A DNA stretch of 64,000 bases from Tenacibaculum lutimaris (lineage in GTDB: Bacteria; Bacteroidota; Bacteroidia; Flavobacteriales; Flavobacteriaceae), in NCBI RefSeq assembly GCF_003610735.1, contig NZ_RAQM01000006.1, positions 1 to 64,000 on the forward strand, read 5' to 3'. The notes under the pieces were generated by a model. It saw nothing but the letters and a program-made list of their open reading frames with translations, searched no databases and was not told where the DNA came from. Both the position numbers and the translations under genes were made by a program. This document shows, one piece after another, positions 1-7,815 of this stretch (its first letter is position 1; each line of letters starts with the position of its first letter).

Positions 1-55
1 GTAGCTGATCGCTTTCCAAAATTCCTGTGATCGTATCGCTTTCTTAAAGCGGGTG

Positions 56-87
56 CAAACATACAAACTGTTTTTATTCTGACAAAA
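56..87 (-). promoter_or_regulatory. leftward promoter 1 (TTTTG-19-TATGTTTG)
   Basis: On the minus strand TTTTG (83-87) is followed after 19 nt by TATGTTTG (56-63), which matches the Bacteroidota housekeeping promoter TTTG-N19-21-TAnnTTTG. The next bases, CACCCGC, are shared with promoter 3. It reads off the left window edge. The target is not visible; a stable RNA operon is my inference. Confidence 0.7.
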
Positions 88-155
88 ACTTTTTTAAAGT
101 TTTTTTAGTCTGTTTTTCGCTGTTTTAATGAACTGTCTCCGTTAAAATCGGACTG

Positions 156-187
156 CAAAGATACTACCTTTACTTTAAATAAAACAA
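156..187 (-). promoter_or_regulatory. leftward promoter 2 (TTG-21-TATCTTTG)
   Basis: Minus-strand TATCTTTG (156-163) has TTG at 185-187, 21 nt upstream. It lies about 100 bp behind promoter 1 in the same direction. Confidence 0.65.
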
Positions 188-290
188 GAAAAAATTAAAC
201 TATTTTTTAACCTTTTCTTATTGTATCACACACCCTATTTTAATGAACTCTTACTAACTTTTTAGCTTACCGCTTTTCCGTTAGCGGGTG

Positions 291-320
291 CAAATATAGA
301 ACCCTTTTTCCATTCAACAA
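291..320 (-). promoter_or_regulatory. leftward promoter 3 (TTG-19-TATATTTG)
   Basis: Minus-strand TATATTTG (291-298) has TTG at 318-320, 19 nt upstream. It is followed by CACCCGCTAACGG, so it shares the CACCCGC start region with promoter 1. This is the most distal of three tandem promoters. Confidence 0.7.
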
Positions 321-500
321 GCACTTTTCTTACCTTTTTCTTACCCCTCTTTTTAACCTGTTAAACCTTAACTATTTACATGTAAACTTTTTTTATTCCA
401 TCACCCTTCTTCAACGAGTACACTTCTATTTTAGCCCTCCCCCTGCTATTAAAAAGGTAGAGTTCTCTATTTATACATCATAATAACGGTAACAATTCGC

Positions 501-585
501 GTTAGGGATTGCAGCGACATCCTTTTGTTTTTATTTTTAAAGTTTAGTTGAGACTAAAAACAAAAGATATAGTGGAAAGCCCGAC
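501..585 (+). ncRNA. structured RNA element, copy A (Flavo-1-like?)
   Basis: The element has an outer stem GTTaGGG (501-507) with CCCGAC (580-585, one bulge and one G-U). Inside is a perfect 12-bp hairpin, 522-533 with 555-566. The conserved part GATTGCAGC (507-515) and the 3' GTGGAAAGC (572-580) recur in copy B at 38515-38583. I recall similar sequences as common in Flavobacteriaceae intergenic regions; they may be the Flavo-1 motif, but I cannot verify that name. The strand is assigned by the recalled orientation only. Confidence 0.5.
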
Positions 586-676
586 AGTTTGTATTGTTGT
601 AGCGCAGCGGAAACCAATGACAAAGTGGAACGCCCACACAAATAGATTAGCTTATTTGAAATACCTTATATATATA

Positions 677-707
677 TTGTATTAAAAATGCTTTTACAAT
701 ATCTTTG
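677..707 (+). promoter_or_regulatory. thrS operon promoter (TTG-20-TATCTTTG)
   Basis: TTG at 677-679, a 20-nt spacer and TATCTTTG at 700-707 give an excellent match to the Bacteroidota promoter. The predicted start of transcription is about 713, which leaves a ~45-nt leader before the thrS ATG. Confidence 0.75.
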
Positions 708-758
708 CGATTCAAAATTTCCACTTGTAAGGAAATTACACATAACACATAATATATA

Positions 759-2705
759 ATGATTAAAATTACATTACCTGACGGGAGCGTCAAAGAGTTT
801 GAAAAGAACAGCACTCCAATAGATGTTGCTAAAAGTATTAGTGAAGGTTTAGCTAGAAATGTTATTTCGGCTAGTTTTGAAGGAAACACTATTGAAACCT
901 CTACCCCACTTACCACAGATGGCTCGTTAGTTTTATATACATTTAATGATACAGCAGGTAAAAAGGCTTTTTGGCACTCGTCTGCTCACGTATTAGCGCA
1001 AGCTATTTTAGATTTTTATCCGAACGCAAAATTGACAATTGGTCCTGCTATTGAAAACGGGTTTTACTATGATGTTGATTTTGGTGAGGATACCGTTTCT
1101 GAAAAAGACTTTGATAAGATAGAAAAGAAATTCTTAGAGCGTGCTCGCGAAAAAGCAGAGTTTAAAATGCGTTCTATTTCTAAAGCTGATGCTTTAGCTT
1201 ATTATAAAGCACAAGATAACCAATATAAGGTAGAGCTTATTGAAGGTTTAGAGGATGGTGATATTACTTTTTGTGACCATAGTGACTTTACTGATTTATG
1301 CCGCGGAGGTCATATTCCGAATACTGGAATTATCAAAGCTGTAAAGATTATGAATGTTGCTGGTGCATATTGGCGCGGTGATGAAAAGAACAATCAGCTT
1401 ACTCGTGTATACGGAATCTCTTTTCCGAAGCAAAAAGAATTAAAAGAATATTTAGAACTTCTTGAAGAAGCCAAAAAACGTGATCATAGAAAACTTGGAA
1501 AAGAATTAGAACTTTTTACTTTTTCTCAAAAAGTAGGTCAAGGTTTACCTTTATGGTTACCTAAAGGGGCTGCTTTACGTAATAGACTTGAAGACTTCTT
1601 AAAAGCTGCTCAAAAGAAAGCAGGATATGAAATGGTAATGACTCCACATATTGGTCAAAAGGAATTATATGTTACTTCTGGTCACTATGCTAAATATGGT
1701 GAAGATAGTTTTCAACCAATTACAACTCCAAAAGAAGATGAGGAGTTTTTATTGAAACCTATGAACTGTCCGCATCACTGTGAAGTTTACAACCATAAAC
1801 CTTATTCATACAAAGATTTACCTAAACGGTTTGCTGAGTTTGGTACTGTATATAGATATGAGCAAAGTGGCGAATTACACGGTTTAACACGTGTACGTGG
1901 TTTTACTCAAGATGATGCACATATTTTCTGTACTCCAGAACAATTAGATGAAGAATTTAAAAACGTAATTGACCTTGTATTATATGTATTCGGATCATTA
2001 GGTTTTGAAAACTTTACCGCTCAAGTTTCTATCAGAGATATGAAAAATCCTGATAAATATATTGGTTCTGTTGAAAATTGGGAAAAAGCTGAACAAGCAA
2101 TTATCAATGCAGCAAAAGATAAAGGTTTAGATTATGTAATTGAAGAAGGTGAAGCAGCTTTTTATGGACCGAAGTTAGACTTTATGGTAAAAGATGCTTT
2201 AGGTAGAAGTTGGCAGTTAGGAACTATTCAGGTAGATTATAACTTACCAGAACGTTTCGATTTACATTATAAAGGAGCTGATAACCAATTACACCGCCCT
2301 GTAATGATTCACCGTGCACCATTTGGTTCTATGGAACGTTTCATTGCTGTTTTATTAGAACATACCGGTGGGAATTTCCCACTTTGGTTAACCCCAGAAC
2401 AAGTTATTATACTGCCAATCAGTGAGAAATATCAAAATTATACCAAAAAAGTTTTAACTTTGTTGGAAAATTCCGAAATTCGCGCCCTCGTTGATGATCG
2501 CAACGAAAAGACGGGAAGAAAGATTCGTGATGCCGAAGTTAACAAAATACCATTTATGGTAATTGTTGGTGAACAAGAAGAAAAAGATGGCACAGTATCT
2601 GTAAGGAAACATGGCGAAGGAGACCTAGGCACATTTACTATAGAAGAGTTCATTTCTTTAATACAGAATGAAGTTAGTAAAACATTAGTTCCTTTCGGTA
2701 GTTAA
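759..2705 (+). CDS. thrS: threonine--tRNA ligase
   Basis: Charges tRNA-Thr with threonine in the cytoplasm. The 648-residue length is normal for the full bacterial form. Domains in order: an N-terminal TGS domain (about 1-60), the editing (SAD) domain carrying HSSAH (His73, His77), the class II catalytic core with MNCPHHC and motif 2 around [18 protein letters not shown], motif 3 near [11 protein letters not shown], and a C-terminal anticodon-binding domain from about residue 545. It opens the thrS-infC-rpmI-rplT operon, a very widespread gene order. The ATG at 759 lies about 45 nt after the promoter start site and begins the TGS domain correctly. Very sure of the function. Confidence 0.98.
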   Translation: MIKITLPDGSVKEFEKNSTPIDVAKSISEGLARNVISASFEGNTIETSTPLTTDGSLVLYTFNDTAGKKAFWHSSAHVLAQAILDFYPNAKLTIGPAIENGFYYDVDFGEDTVSEKDFDKIEKKFLERAREKAEFKMRSISKADALAYYKAQDNQYKVELIEGLEDGDITFCDHSDFTDLCRGGHIPNTGIIKAVKIMNVAGAYWRGDEKNNQLTRVYGISFPKQKELKEYLELLEEAKKRDHRKLGKELELFTFSQKVGQGLPLWLPKGAALRNRLEDFLKAAQKKAGYEMVMTPHIGQKELYVTSGHYAKYGEDSFQPITTPKEDEEFLLKPMNCPHHCEVYNHKPYSYKDLPKRFAEFGTVYRYEQSGELHGLTRVRGFTQDDAHIFCTPEQLDEEFKNVIDLVLYVFGSLGFENFTAQVSIRDMKNPDKYIGSVENWEKAEQAIINAAKDKGLDYVIEEGEAAFYGPKLDFMVKDALGRSWQLGTIQVDYNLPERFDLHYKGADNQLHRPVMIHRAPFGSMERFIAVLLEHTGGNFPLWLTPEQVIILPISEKYQNYTKKVLTLLENSEIRALVDDRNEKTGRKIRDAEVNKIPFMVIVGEQEEKDGTVSVRKHGEGDLGTFTIEEFISLIQNEVSKTLVPFGS

Positions 2706-2737
2706 AAAAATAGATAGTAATTTTAAATTTATAAGTC

Positions 2738-3298
2738 ATAGCAATTAGAAGAAAAGGCGGTAGAAGACCCGCAAGAGTAATTAAAGAAGATCAACATAGA
2801 ATTAACGATAAGATTAAATATGTTGACGAAGTTCGTCTAGTAGGCGATAACATAGAAGTAGGTGTATATCCTTTAGCTAAAGCTAAAGAGATTGCACGAG
2901 AGTTAGAATTAGATTTAGTTGAAATTTCACCTAAAGCTGTTCCTCCTGTTTGTAAAGTTATTGATTACAAAAAGTTCTTATACGAGCAAAAGAAACGTGA
3001 AAAAGCTTTAAAAGCAAAAGCTACCAAAGTTACTGTAAAAGAAATTCGTTTCGGACCTCAGACTGATGAACATGATTATGAGTTTAAAAAGAAACATGCC
3101 GTTAAGTTTTTACAAGACGGAGCAAAATTAAAAGCATTTGTTTTCTTTAAAGGACGTTCGATTGTATTTAAAGAACAAGGACAAATTTTACTATTAAAAC
3201 TAGCTCAAGAACTAGAAGAATATGGTAAAGTAGAGCAAATGCCAAAATTGGAAGGAAAACGTATGATTATGTTTATCGCCCCTAAAAAGGTTAAATAA
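2738..3298 (+). CDS. infC: translation initiation factor IF-3, ATA start
   Basis: IF-3 binds the 30S subunit, blocks premature 50S joining and checks start codons. The reading frame is open from the thrS stop to TAA at 3296-3298 and has no ATG until near the C-terminus. From ATA (2738) it reads (M)[17 protein letters not shown], which matches the way I recall flavobacterial IF-3 starting. ATT at 2744 is the alternative. The 186 residues cover both IF-3 domains: [20 protein letters not shown] and [16 protein letters not shown] (N-domain), then [17 protein letters not shown] and the C-terminal [16 protein letters not shown] rare start codon is known in infC genes, where IF-3 represses its own translation; that fits here by analogy. 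It lies 32 nt after thrS. Confidence 0.93.
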   Translation: MAIRRKGGRRPARVIKEDQHRINDKIKYVDEVRLVGDNIEVGVYPLAKAKEIARELELDLVEISPKAVPPVCKVIDYKKFLYEQKKREKALKAKATKVTVKEIRFGPQTDEHDYEFKKKHAVKFLQDGAKLKAFVFFKGRSIVFKEQGQILLLKLAQELEEYGKVEQMPKLEGKRMIMFIAPKKVK

Positions 3299-3345
3299 AC
3301 AAATCTGTAACAATAATATAAGCAAGATAAAACTAAAGATCAAAG

Positions 3346-3543
3346 ATGCCTAAAATTAAAACAAAATCTAGTGCCAAGAAACGTTTCAAGTTAACTGGTT
3401 CTGGAAAAATCAAAAGAAAGCACGCGTTTAAAAGTCACATCTTAACAAAGAAGTCTAAAAAACGTAAGCTTGCATTAACACACGCTACATTAGTACACAA
3501 GTCTGATGAAGCTAACATTAAGCAACAATTAGTATTAAAATAA
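3346..3543 (+). CDS. rpmI: 50S ribosomal protein L35
   Basis: A 65-residue, strongly basic protein starting [21 protein letters not shown], the standard L35 signature. It is a structural component of the large subunit. It follows infC by 47 nt and precedes rplT, as in most bacteria. The length is normal for the family. Confidence 0.97.
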   Translation: MPKIKTKSSAKKRFKLTGSGKIKRKHAFKSHILTKKSKKRKLALTHATLVHKSDEANIKQQLVLK

Positions 3544-3638
3544 TTGTTAGCCAGGTAGTAAATTAATTATTAACCATGGAGTTAGGCTCAATAAAGTACT
3601 TTTAAATAAGTCGCCTACTACAAAAACACATTTGAATT
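3544..3638 (+). promoter_or_regulatory. possible rplT leader with alternative pairings
   Basis: The 95-nt gap between rpmI and rplT is long for this operon. It can form an outer pairing GTAGTA (3555-3560) with TACTAC (3616-3621) enclosing AGCC (3549-3552)/GGCT (3585-3588), or instead TAGGC (3583-3587)/GCCTA (3613-3617). These pairings exclude one another. L20 commonly represses its own operon by binding mRNA, so a regulatory leader is plausible, but I see no proven L20 site. Confidence 0.35.
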
Positions 3639-3983
3639 ATGCCAAGATCAGTAAATTCAGTAGCTTCAAGAAATAGAAGAAAGAAAATCTTGAAGCAAGC
3701 AAAAGGTTACTTTGGACGTCGTAAAAACGTTTACACAGTAGCAAAGAATGCGGTTGAAAAAGGAATGCTTTATGCATACCGTGACCGTAAAAACAACAAG
3801 AGAAACTTCCGTTCATTATGGATTCAACGTATTAACGCTGGAGCTCGTCAGTTCGGAATGTCTTACTCACAGTTTATGGGTAAAGTTAAAGCTAATAATA
3901 TCGAGTTAAACCGTAAGGTTTTAGCTGATTTAGCTATGAACAACCCAGAAGCTTTTAAGGCCATTGTAGAGAAAGTAAAATAA
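3639..3983 (+). CDS. rplT: 50S ribosomal protein L20
   Basis: This 114-residue basic protein ([20 protein letters not shown]) is an early-assembly protein of the large subunit that binds 23S rRNA. The family motif is clear: [21 protein letters not shown] and then [21 protein letters not shown]20 often represses its own operon. It ends the thrS operon and is followed by a strong terminator at 4007-4038. Confidence 0.98.
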   Translation: MPRSVNSVASRNRRKKILKQAKGYFGRRKNVYTVAKNAVEKGMLYAYRDRKNNKRNFRSLWIQRINAGARQFGMSYSQFMGKVKANNIELNRKVLADLAMNNPEAFKAIVEKVK

Positions 3984-4006
3984 GTTTCATAACCTTGCTT
4001 ATACTA

Positions 4007-4038
4007 AAAACCCAAACCTAAACGTTTGGGTTTTTTTA
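4007..4038 (+). terminator. terminator of the thrS-infC-rpmI-rplT operon
   Basis: The stem AAACCCAAAC / GTTTGGGTTT is followed by a run of T at 4031-4037. It starts about 24 nt after the rplT stop. Confidence 0.85.
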
Positions 4039-4079
4039 AACCATCTTATATTCATCAATTGAAATAAAATACCAATCCT

Positions 4080-4664
4080 ATGAAATTTTTCAAAATAGCA
4101 TTCATCTTTATTTTTACTCAAAGTATTATCGCTCAAGAAAACCTTCCTGAACAACCAAATACTGTTGAGAACCAATTTAATGAACTTTATAAAAAATCAA
4201 ATAATTACCAGATTTATAAAGTAATAAAGAAGAATGAATACTTAAGACTTCAAAAAAGTATATTAGACAGTATAAAGGTAATTAAAACAGATGCTGCTTC
4301 TAAACAAGTTAAAATAAATGAACAACAAAAAAGTATTACTGAGTTACAAACAAAAATTGATACTCTAAATACGGATTTAGCTACTTCTATTGGTAAAGAA
4401 GATGCGATTTCATTTATTGGAATTCCTTTAGACAAGGCTACCTATAACACTATTGTATGGGGTATTATTTTTTCATTATTAGCTGGATTAGCTTTCTTTA
4501 TTTATCGTTTTAATAATAGTAATGTAGTTACTAAAGAAACTAAGAGTTTATTAGCTGATACTGAAGAAGAGTTTGAGCAGTACAAAAGGAAGTCTATAGA
4601 AAAAGAACAAAAATTACGTAGACAATTACAAGATGAAATAAACAAACAACGTGGTGTAAATTAA
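4080..4664 (+). CDS. membrane-anchored coiled-coil protein of unknown function
   Basis: 194 residues. An N-terminal signal peptide (MKFFKIAFIFIFTQSIIAQ) is followed by a heptad-rich region (about 45-105), one membrane segment (about 128-146, WGIIFSLLAGLAFFIYRF) and a charged C-terminal helix ending EQKLRRQLQDEINKQR. This layout suggests a periplasmic coiled coil tethered to the inner membrane with a cytoplasmic helical tail. I recall relatives labelled 'tRNA (guanine-N1)-methyltransferase' in flavobacterial genomes. Nothing here resembles the SPOUT methyltransferase fold, so that label looks wrong. It is a single gene between two terminators. Confidence 0.7.
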   Translation: MKFFKIAFIFIFTQSIIAQENLPEQPNTVENQFNELYKKSNNYQIYKVIKKNEYLRLQKSILDSIKVIKTDAASKQVKINEQQKSITELQTKIDTLNTDLATSIGKEDAISFIGIPLDKATYNTIVWGIIFSLLAGLAFFIYRFNNSNVVTKETKSLLADTEEEFEQYKRKSIEKEQKLRRQLQDEINKQRGVN

Positions 4665-4686
4665 CCTCACCACTCGTTAACATAAA

Positions 4687-4733
4687 AAAGCAACCCTCAT
4701 CTGGCTACTTCTGTAACCTAAGGGTTGTTTTTT
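4687..4733 (+). terminator. terminator after the coiled-coil gene
   Basis: AAGCAACCCT (4688-4697) pairs with AGGGTTGTTT, with one G-U, across a ~23-nt loop and runs into a T tract. Confidence 0.7.
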
Positions 4734-4815
4734 GGTTTAACCTTTTACATTATTTAGATAATTTTTGTCTGTATAAAAAAGCTATTTGAAATTAATACAC
4801 TTAACAAATTAATTA

Positions 4816-5856
4816 ATGAAAAAGAATTTAACACTCTTACTAATTTTCACTTTCCTGAACACATTTAGTCAAACCAAATACGAGATTAAAGGTTTTTCAG
4901 AAAAATATAAAGGACTGTTAACTATTGAAAAAGGTTATGAAAATGAAATTTTTAAAAAAGGAAGTGTTGTCGTTTTTGACTCTAAAACAAATACAAAAAT
5001 AATAGAAATCTACTCCGACGAATTAACCTTTGAATTAGAGACCATAGGAGTTGTTAAAACTAATATTTTAGAACTTCCTTATGGAGAACAAAGTATTTTA
5101 ATATATAAAGATTTTAATTTTGATGGCATTAAAGATTTAGCCATTATGGATGGTCAATTTAGCTGCTATCATGGTCCATCTTTTAGAATATATCTAGAAA
5201 TTAACAACAAACTAACATTTAGTCCTGAGTTTACTCGATTAGCACAAGAATATTGTGGTATGTTTCAAACGAATGACAACACAAAAACCATTCACACTAT
5301 CACAAAAAGTGGTTGTTGCTGGCATCAATATTCAACTTTTAAAGTAGTTAACAATATACCAACCCCTACTCTAATCATAGAAGAAAGTGCTGAAAATGCT
5401 CCTTTTTATTCGACTACTACAACAGAATGGAGTAACAATAAAAAAAGCAAAAAAACTACTAAAACACTAGATTTAGAATATGATGGAATCTCTCAAATAC
5501 TATCATTTAATCTTATTAAAAACCAAAAACAGGTAGTTCTATTCAGCATGAATGACCAAGAACTTAATTATGCGTTGATTAAGCCTAACGGAGTTGTAGA
5601 ATTTTCATTTCCTCTTGAAACGATACAAGAAAATCATAATTTCACCCTCAATAGGAAAGATAACACATTGACCTTTAAAAACAGGAATGCAACTTACCAA
5701 ATCTATCAAAAAGGTGAAGAAAACAAAATTAATAGCATTGGAATACTTGTTACGGTAAATGGTAAAAAATACGATTTAAAAGGAGAACTAAGTTCTATAG
5801 AAGGAAGCTTAGAAACTCTGAAAAACATAAAATTAGACAATCTAATCAGCAAATAA
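4816..5856 (+). CDS. exported protein of the XAC2610-like type
   Basis: 346 residues with a clear signal peptide (MKKNLTLLLIFTFLNTFSQ). At about 97-115 it carries KDFNFDGIKDLAI, an FG-GAP/EF-hand-like calcium loop, followed by the aromatic GPSFRIYLEIN segment; this combination resembles XAC2610-related proteins. A Cys pair (KSGCCWHQYSTF) may form or break a disulfide. The C-terminal third repeats beta-rich stretches of no family I know. It probably acts in the periplasm or at the cell surface. The function is unknown. The gene stands alone and converges on fhs. Confidence 0.6.
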   Translation: MKKNLTLLLIFTFLNTFSQTKYEIKGFSEKYKGLLTIEKGYENEIFKKGSVVVFDSKTNTKIIEIYSDELTFELETIGVVKTNILELPYGEQSILIYKDFNFDGIKDLAIMDGQFSCYHGPSFRIYLEINNKLTFSPEFTRLAQEYCGMFQTNDNTKTIHTITKSGCCWHQYSTFKVVNNIPTPTLIIEESAENAPFYSTTTTEWSNNKKSKKTTKTLDLEYDGISQILSFNLIKNQKQVVLFSMNDQELNYALIKPNGVVEFSFPLETIQENHNFTLNRKDNTLTFKNRNATYQIYQKGEENKINSIGILVTVNGKKYDLKGELSSIEGSLETLKNIKLDNLISK

Positions 5857-5884
5857 GTTTTAGCTTCGAATATTTTTAACAAAA

Positions 5885-5915
5885 AATCCCGAGTTTGTAA
5901 CTCGGGATTTTTTTA
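5885..5915. terminator. bidirectional terminator between the exported protein gene and fhs
   Basis: The perfect stem AATCCCGAGTT / AACTCGGGATT with a 3-nt loop has A and T tracts on both sides. It serves both convergent genes. A near-identical stem ends the pseudouridine synthase gene at 62236. Confidence 0.85.
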
Positions 5916-5931
5916 TGTGTTATTCTACCTA

Positions 5932-7608
5932 TTAAGATAAACCAGAGATTACTCCGTTATTATCAATCTTCATGTTTTCTGATGCTGGCACTGCAGGTAA
6001 CCCAGGCATACGCATCATTTTTCCTAAAATAGGAATGATAAATTGTGCACCAGCTGCTATTTCTATTTCACGAACATTTACGGTAAACCCTTCCGGCCTT
6101 CCTGTTAAACTTTCATTATCAGAAAAAGACTTTTGAGTTTTAGCCATACAAATAGCAAAATCATTAAAACCTAACCTATCTATTCTTCGCAAGTTTAATT
6201 CTGCTTTTTTATCGTAAGTTACTCCACTAGCACCGTAAATCTCTTTAGCTATCTTTTCTATTTTCTCTTTTACAGGACTTTTCCAATTGTACAACGGTTT
6301 GTATTGAGTTGCTTTATTTTCAACTACATCAACCACAGCTTTGGCTAATTTTTTAGTTCCTTCACCTCCTTTAGCCCATCCTTCTGAAACGACTGCTTGC
6401 ACTCCTAATTTAGCACAAGCGTCAATTACAAACTGTACTTCTTCATCAGTATCGGAAATAAAAGAATTAATAGCTACAACAGGTTCAATATTGAACTTTC
6501 TAATATTTTCAATATGCTTTTCAAGGTTTTTGAATCCATTCTGTACACGTTCTAAACTCGGCGTATTGTATTCTTCTTTTGGTGAACCTCCGTGATGACG
6601 CAACGCTCTAATGGTAGCTACCAACACCACACATTTAGGATTTAATCCTGCATATTGTGATTTAATATTCAAAAATTTCTCAGCTCCTAAATCTGCGCCA
6701 AAACCAGCTTCTGTGACAACATAGTTTGATAATGACAATCCCATTTTAGTCGCAATAATTGTGTTTGTTCCTTGTGCGATATTTGCAAAAGGTCCACCAT
6801 GAATAATTGCAGGATTCTCTTCCAATGTTTGTACTAAGTTAGGTTTTATAGCATCTTTTAATAAAATAGCCATAGCATCTTGCGCTTTTAAATCACGAGC
6901 GAAAACTGGTTTTTTATCAAAAGTAAATCCAATAAAAATATTCCCTAAACGTTCTTTTAAATCGTCAAAATTAGTTGCCATACAAAGAATTGCCATTACT
7001 TCAGATGCTGGTGTAATGTTGAATCCGTCTTCTCGAGGAATTCCATTAGCTGTTCCTCCCAGTCCAATCGTTATTTGACGTAAAGAGCGATCGTTCATAT
7101 CAATAACACGCTTCCATAAAATAGTTCTTGGGTCAATATTTAAATTATTAACGCTACTCTGTAAATTGTTATCTATTAAGGCAGACAATAAATTGTTTGC
7201 TTTTTCAATAGCATTAAAATCTCCTGTAAAATGTAAATTGATATCTTCCATAGGAACTACCTGAGAGTATCCCCCACCTGCGGCACCTCCTTTAATACCA
7301 AAAACAGGTCCTAATGATGGTTCACGTAATACGACAGTAGCTTGTTTTCCTACTTTATTTAATCCTTCAGTTAACCCAATAGAAACTGTTGTTTTTCCTT
7401 CGCCTGCTGGTGTCGGAGTTAATGCTGTTACCAACACCAAATTATTCTCTTTTATCTTTTCTTCGTCTATTAAATCAAGTGGTAATTTAGCTTTGTACTT
7501 TCCATACATTTCTAAATCATCTTCACTTACTTTTAATTTACTGGCTATATGTTTAATATGTTGTAATTCTTTTGCTTGAGCAATCTCGATATCGGTTAAA
7601 TGCGCCAT
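5932..7608 (-). CDS. fhs: formate--tetrahydrofolate ligase
   Basis: Makes 10-formyl-tetrahydrofolate from formate, THF and ATP in one-carbon metabolism. The P-loop TPAGEGKTTVSIGL, the LREPSLGPVFGIKGGAAGGGYSQV block and the C-terminal PGLPAVPASENMKID are all diagnostic. I place the start at ATG 7608 (MAHLTDIEIAQ), giving 558 residues, the family's usual size. An upstream in-frame ATG at 7668 adds 20 residues of no resemblance and overlaps a promoter-like box (minus TATATTTA at 7656-7663), so it is probably not used. The gene is monocistronic and diverges from secDF. Confidence 0.96.
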   Translation of the reverse strand: MAHLTDIEIAQAKELQHIKHIASKLKVSEDDLEMYGKYKAKLPLDLIDEEKIKENNLVLVTALTPTPAGEGKTTVSIGLTEGLNKVGKQATVVLREPSLGPVFGIKGGAAGGGYSQVVPMEDINLHFTGDFNAIEKANNLLSALIDNNLQSSVNNLNIDPRTILWKRVIDMNDRSLRQITIGLGGTANGIPREDGFNITPASEVMAILCMATNFDDLKERLGNIFIGFTFDKKPVFARDLKAQDAMAILLKDAIKPNLVQTLEENPAIIHGGPFANIAQGTNTIIATKMGLSLSNYVVTEAGFGADLGAEKFLNIKSQYAGLNPKCVVLVATIRALRHHGGSPKEEYNTPSLERVQNGFKNLEKHIENIRKFNIEPVVAINSFISDTDEEVQFVIDACAKLGVQAVVSEGWAKGGEGTKKLAKAVVDVVENKATQYKPLYNWKSPVKEKIEKIAKEIYGASGVTYDKKAELNLRRIDRLGFNDFAICMAKTQKSFSDNESLTGRPEGFTVNVREIEIAAGAQFIIPILGKMMRMPGLPAVPASENMKIDNNGVISGLS

Positions 7609-7746
7609 GGCAAATTGTTTAAAATTTAAGTTATTTGTTTGTTGTAAAAAGTAGGTAAATATACGCAATATAATCCCTACAAAAACTGACTTTTGTTAGC
7701 ATTTATTCCCCAATTATTAGCTTATTACATAAATATGATAAAAGAA

Positions 7747-7778
7747 TTGGCTTTTCTTTTAACGAAACGCTATATTTG
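7747..7778 (+). promoter_or_regulatory. secDF promoter (TTG-21-TATATTTG)
   Basis: TTG at 7747-7749 and TATATTTG at 7771-7778 have a 21-nt spacer. The ATG of secDF is 37 nt after the box. Confidence 0.7.
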
Positions 7779-7815
7779 CACGTTTTTAAAATAAAGTCGA
7801 TTTAAATTATTTACA

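Larger units (their letters stand above)
1..758. other. gene-free region upstream of thrS
   Basis: No open reading frame here is convincing. The block holds three leftward promoters (56-87, 156-187, 291-320), a structured RNA element (501-585) and the thrS promoter (677-707). Between them it is AT-rich, with a short perfect palindrome at 375-386 (TTTACATGTAAA). The stretch 590-660 contains a second, degenerate GGAAA/GGAACGCC-type segment that may be a decayed relative of the RNA element. The long leader with tandem promoters suggests that a highly expressed operon, possibly rRNA, begins left of the window. Confidence 0.6.

Noticed and set aside
7609..7668. Longer start of fhs at 7668
   Set aside because: The extra 20 residues resemble nothing in the family and their codons overlap a promoter-like box.
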